64,000 bases of DNA from Rhytidiadelphus loreus (lineage: Eukaryota > Streptophyta > Bryopsida > Hypnales > Hylocomiaceae), in assembly GCA_947034895.1 (NCBI GenBank), contig OX344763.1, positions 18,073,001 to 18,137,000 of the forward strand. Direction: 5' to 3'. A program made the position numbers and the translations under genes. The notes beneath the pieces are model-generated. The model was given only the letters and a program-made list of their open reading frames with translations. It made no database searches and was not told the origin of the DNA. Positions 59,865 to 64,000 of this stretch are shown here, piece by piece (position 1 is the stretch's first letter; every line of letters begins with the position of its first letter).

Positions 59865-60443
59865 AATGAATAATTTAACATCACCAAAGTGTTCATAACT
59901 CCGTAAATTAGCTTACAAAAAAAATTGGGTATTATTTAAAGAGTTTGTTTTTGTAAGCTACAGTGTTTACACCAATTTAACTAATTCCACCAAAGAAACG
60001 GCACAAGAATATAAGGAATTTGGTATAGATATAAAAAAGAAAATCTTGAAAATTCATGTACCCACAAAATTTGAAAATTGGCACAATACAGTAATTTTTC
60101 AACCTGCACTAACTCAAAATAGTGTGACGCACTATTATGTGACCAGTGTTGTTCATTTAGAAAACAGGCAGATAAGGCTGAGAACTCCGTGTTCTACGAG
60201 AAAGGCACAGAGTAACCTCAGATGTTCAAACTAAAGCTGTAATACATTTTACCACTACATACCTTCGCCCCAACACACTGCAGGACTATCTGACAAAGTA
60301 AACTTCACAAATTCATTTGTTACACAACTAGTCCAGGTATCATAGAGCGCTCCTCAAACCAACTGCCTGAAGTCCACGCTAAGCCAAATGGTCTCTTTGT
60401 ACAAGCCAAGCCAACTCTTCTAGGCAAGAACCAAGTTATCTGC
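59865..60443. other. Intergenic sequence and UBLCP1 3' region
   Basis: No gene was recognised. The last few hundred bases before 60443 should contain the 3' untranslated region of the minus-strand phosphatase gene, as the sequence becomes less AT-rich from about 60120. Confidence 0.4.
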
Positions 60444-62902
60444 TCAAGTCAGTCGTCTTCTCTTGTGTTGATCAGTGTAATCTCTCCATCTCCCATGATC
60501 AAGCTCGCCCAAATCATCCAAACTAGATATCGCAACAAGGTAATCGGTCAGCCCTAGAAGCTCCTGATCTGAGGCACGGTTGATATGGGCCTTCCTAAAA
60601 GGTTTGATAACCAACCCGTTTTGAGGATTCATTACGAAGTTCCGCCGCAAATCGTCAAACATAATTGTGTTTTTCGCGTTATAAAACTGCAAAAGAAGCG
60701 CACAAACTCCATCAAAACTAAGGAATCAGAGGCTCAAAAAGTCCACAACCACAAGAGTGCAAGACATTAACAATGAAAGAAGCCGTATTCCCACCTCTGG
60801 ACACTTCCCCCAGATGACTCCAAGCGGTTTGCAATCGAAAATCTTGTGAGACTCTGATTGCACCGTTATCATGGCCAGATGATCAACCATGGCTGTAACT
60901 TTGTAGTCAGGATGAGAAAGTACACCAAGCTCCTTCATCTTCACCTCCACCCACTTCATGCTGACACCCTCCCACCGAGTCAGTCCTTCCTTTGCACACT
61001 CAAATACAAACTGACCAGCAGACAGAATATCTAACCATCAACTGAAGATAGATTCTCCCCTGAGCAAAAGTGTTAACTACATCCTCGAACAGAATAAGCA
61101 ACCAGAAGCACCTAGTGCAAATTCTCGAGGTACCCACATCCTACACCCACAAAACCTCCGGTAATCCGAAAGAGCTGTTCTGACTCACCTGGTTGCGGAC
61201 CAAATAATGATATCATAAAACTGGTACGCAGTTGTCAAGAATTCATGGAGATCTGTCAATCAACCACATCAATTAGCTAAGCAGCAGTCAGGTACAAGTG
61301 TTAAGCACTCAAAACCAAAATTCTCTGCTTGGTGCTCCACAGAATCAGAGCTACAATGCAATTTCCAAGACCACGTCCTGCAAAATACTTAAGAAGATGC
61401 TACATGACTTACAAGGGCGCATCAATTCACGTGGATTCTCAGCAATCGAACGGTGGTCGAATAGAGTGTAGTCTATGTCCAGCACCAGACACTTCTTGCC
61501 TGGTCGAGGAGGATTAATCAACGTCAGCTGCCACAACAAATCAACCAAAATCCCACGAGTGTGAGACTCATACACAATCGATACGCTCAAATTATCTTCT
61601 ACGGGACTATCTTGAAAGGGTCTCTCAATCATTCTGTCGTTTGACGACGAGTGCTGCTCAGGTGACACCAACCCCAATATGTACACCTCTGGTGCATTCT
61701 CTCCATAGAACATACAATTGTTAAACTGGGCATCTACTGAGCAGCACTCAACCTACTTGAGGATTCATTCAGACACGGTGTTTAACGCTGAGCTATGCCA
61801 ATTCACCATTCAATAATACAATGTCAACTACATGGAAACAATGTTTCGTCAATCCTCTAATCCGCAAAATAGGGTAGGTTACCTTGAACTGCTCAATTCG
61901 ACGCCTAAGTTTTTGTTTATTGACCTCCCGGTCCATAATGTCGACGGTATCTTCCGGTCGAAGTTCGAAATCGTCCAACACCTCGGGGGCATCGACCGGT
62001 TCCACCAGAATCTCATCTTCAATAGTTCTGAAAAAAATCCCCGTTCAAAATGAGATGAAAGGAATTTCAACAAGCACCATCTGCACCATCTTGCTGGAAA
62101 TCATGACCTAATCGTTCATGTCCAATATGTTAAACGACTAAAAGACCAAGGATTCATGGTTTAAAATAACCAATTCGATTGATCATATTGTGAAAGGTAT
62201 ATTGGACATCACCAGCACTGGATATTCTTGATCATTAAAGGATTAACAAGAACTTTTCTCCGTTTAGTTCATGCCAACAAATCATTATCCTGGCATAGAA
62301 AACCTCCCCGTTTCGCTGTAACGGTTGCATTGAAGTGTCCGAGGACAATAGATCTCTGTAGGAATGGTGTTACGTATCCTCATTTAGCAATTACCTACAT
62401 CTGATCAATACAAAAATTCGCACACACAAAATTGAAGACTTAAAGAAATCACCGAGGACATCTCTTTGAGTCTCTTTGAAATCTTTTTGAAGTCGCTCTG
62501 AAAACAACTCCCTCGTGATTCGAAACCCTAATTCACAACAAGAATCATGATTCGAAACCATGAAACGATCACAAACGACCACCAAAAAAACCCTCCAAAC
62601 ATCAGAAAAGCGATTGGTGTGTCAAGGACGCACCCCATCATCATGATCTTGATGGTAGGCTTGAGGTTCAACTGCGACAGAAACATGGAATCATCGGCAG
62701 GCTTCACGCCGTTCTTCACATTGAGCAATTTCTGACGCTTGGGCAACACATTGGTGACCTCGCAGATCCGGCGCTTCAACTCGCCGACCGTGTCGTCCAC
62801 ACACACACGCACCGTGTATTCTTTCCCGGACCACTTCACCAACATCGTCAACTCCTCCTGGCTCGCCGGGTTGCTCGTCGTCGCTCCGCCATCCGACGCC
62901 AT
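60444..62902 (-). CDS. UBLCP1: Ubiquitin-like-domain CTD phosphatase (UBLCP1 type), six exons
   Basis: Minus-strand exons 62902-62634, 62027-61883, 61527-61413, 61252-61189, 60960-60795 and 60686-60444 join at GT-AG sites in frame to give 333 residues, near the family's usual 320-330. Residues about 18-90 are a ubiquitin-like domain ([20 protein letters not shown]...[14 protein letters not shown]). It is followed by an acidic linker and a helix ([16 protein letters not shown]), then the HAD/FCP-type phosphatase with the catalytic DxDxT at 155-159 ([11 protein letters not shown]), WSAT, the KPL region and MFDDLRRNF (Asp 264/265). Known members bind the proteasome through the ubiquitin-like domain and dephosphorylate it in the nucleus; they can also act on RNA polymerase II C-terminal repeats. 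The basic end (HKRRRLT) may help nuclear import. All key residues are present, so it looks functional. It is divergent from the J-domain gene. Confidence 0.93.
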
Positions 62903-63416
62903 TGATCTCTCTAACTGCAAGACAAAAAGAAAAATTCCTAACTCTGACTCTCCTCAATCCTCTCCAAAACCTCAAATTCTGCACTTCACACTGTAATCTG
63001 TCAATGCGAAAGTTCCAACACTCGCATTGGGGAAGACGAAATTGCAAATGGAGGGAGAGCGGGAACTCGGGAAAGCTCTGTCGGGGAAGAAGAAAACCAG
63101 AAACTCCGATAGTCCGACGTCCCTGACCTATTTATTGTATTGGCCGGCGTCGGCAATATCAATGTCCACCATATCAATGGGAGGTTATCAACCAGGATAT
63201 TAGAGCGGGTATAAGCCGCACATCCAACCTCCGTTTCCATGCCCTTCCTTCTGTCAAAACTCGCCAATATCAATTTTCACCATATCAAGTGGAGGTTATC
63301 ATCCAGGGTATCAGTGCGGGTATAAACTGCATACCCAACCCTTGTTTGTTCCTTGTCCAAATTCGGAAGCAGATGGCAGCAGTTGTGAAATTTTGGTGAG
63401 AGCAGCCTGAATTGTG
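62903..63416. promoter_or_regulatory. Shared divergent promoter with a tandem duplication
   Basis: Only 514 bases separate the start codons of the minus-strand phosphatase and the plus-strand J-domain protein (694 to the second candidate start). Within it a segment of about 95 bases is repeated in tandem. Copy one is 63150-63235 (CAATATCAATGTCCACCATA, GGAGGTTATCAACCAGGATA, GCGGGTATAAGCCGCA). Copy two is about 63270-63355 (CAATATCAATTTTCACCATA, GGAGGTTATCATCCAGGGTA, GCGGGTATAAACTGCATACC). GGTATAA in each copy could serve as a TATA-like element on the plus strand. Confidence 0.65.
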
Positions 63417-63691
63417 ATGGGAGCTGATGATGTTGGAGCAGCCTCCTTTGATACGGCTATGAATGAATGTGGAAGATGGAATTGTTTTTCCCCGCAGAAT
63501 TTGACTATCCCGCAGAGGCTTTTGCGGCAATCACAAACTTTTTATTATCATCAGCGGTGCAATTTCGGAAGCGAGAAGCGGAATGTGAATTCAACGATGT
63601 CAGTTGAATCTGCTTACCGTGTGCTTGATTTAGAGCCTGGTGCAAGCATGGAGAATGTCAAAGCTGCTTATCGTCGGCTTGCTCTCAAATG
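63417..63691 (+). CDS. J-domain (DnaJ-like) protein, first exon only
   Basis: The exon encodes AYRVLDLEPGASMENVKAAY and RRLALKW, the first two helices of a J domain. It ends at a clear donor (TG|GTGAGT at 63691/63692), so the diagnostic HPD motif must lie in the next exon, which was not found before the window ends. J proteins stimulate Hsp70 ATPase. Two starts are possible: ATG 63417, giving a 60-residue leader rich in Arg, Gln and Tyr and poor in acids after residue 20 that could target an organelle; or ATG 63597 (MSVESAYRV), directly before the J domain. The upstream start is shown to include all coding possibilities. It diverges from the phosphatase gene. Confidence 0.75.
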
Positions 63692-64000
63692 GTGAGTCGA
63701 CTCTCCTCTGTTGTTCTGCGCAAATTTTGTTCTGCGTGTTTTGTGAGCCTTGGTGTGCAGATTTTCGCAACGTTTATTGCTATTTTGTTAGGATATTCTG
63801 CTACGCATTTGGCTGAGATCTTCGTCACGTTGTCTTCACTTGTCAAAGAAGTATGTACGAGCTGTTGTTGACAAATGCCTGAACCAGTATCGTTGTTTAG
63901 GAACAATTTGCAATCAAGTAGCACCTCGTGAAGCTGCTTGGGGTCCTCTCAACGTTTGAAACCCTAACTAACGAAGGAGAAACGCGCTTTGAGAGACGTA
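63692..64000 (+). other. Intron 1 of the J-domain gene, running to the window end
   Basis: It starts GTGAGTCG. No HPD-encoding exon is seen before 64000, so the intron or the gene continues outside. Stops occur in all plus frames soon after the donor. Confidence 0.6.

Overview
This window is nuclear DNA of a land plant. The evidence is a spliced plant-type ubiquitin-like-domain CTD phosphatase gene with GT-AG introns, a small two-domain plant metallothionein gene, and plant-style transposons of several classes (Ty1/copia, L1-type LINE, hAT, CACTA-like). Most of the rest is AT-rich non-coding sequence. The metallothionein resembles those of non-flowering plants more than the classic flowering-plant types, and the transposon density suggests a large genome such as a lycophyte, fern or gymnosperm. 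The species cannot be fixed from sequence alone.

Layout. 1-11.3 kb: AT-rich intergenic sequence with a ~255-bp tandem repeat (1071-1830), a 60-bp tandem repeat (3775-4015) and a small GC-richer island (4640-5110), but no recognised gene. 11.3-15.3 kb: nested inverted-repeat elements, namely a TTAA-bounded element containing a 583-bp MITE, then a 1.2-kb fold-back element with a perfect 10-bp target duplication. 17-18.5 kb: a GC-richer stretch of unknown nature. 18.6-19.2 kb: an uninterrupted TTAA-type element. 21.9-22.85 kb: a three-exon metallothionein gene. 25.3-29 kb: repeats plus a decayed LINE. 30.2-40.5 kb: a nest in which a pseudogene is split by a 8.9-kb inverted-repeat transposon coding for a DDE_1-type transposase. 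That transposon is itself split by a 2.5-kb CACTA-like element and a 3.8-kb hAT element. 41.5-44.7 kb: a second TTAA element split by a 2.6-kb CACTA element with an AAG target duplication. 46.4-59.9 kb: a third TTAA element split by a full-length decayed L1-type LINE (exact 11-bp target duplication) and by a very young complete copia element (identical 256-bp LTRs). 60.4-64 kb: the only normal gene neighbourhood, with the UBLCP1-type phosphatase on the minus strand, divergent from the first exon of a J-domain protein, sharing a promoter that contains a tandem duplication.

The most interesting observations are as follows. (1) A TTAA/CCCCTAAAG inverted-repeat family, piggyBac- or Sola3-like in its ends, has at least four copies here and repeatedly hosts other insertions; one copy serves as the empty-site reference for another. 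(2) The copia element appears to prime from the anticodon arm of initiator tRNA-Met, not the tRNA 3' end. Although it has identical LTRs and one uninterrupted reading frame, it carries substitutions at the protease catalytic Asp and at an integrase zinc-binding Cys, which suggests mobilisation in trans. (3) The three-level DNA-transposon nest at 31.4-40.4 kb.
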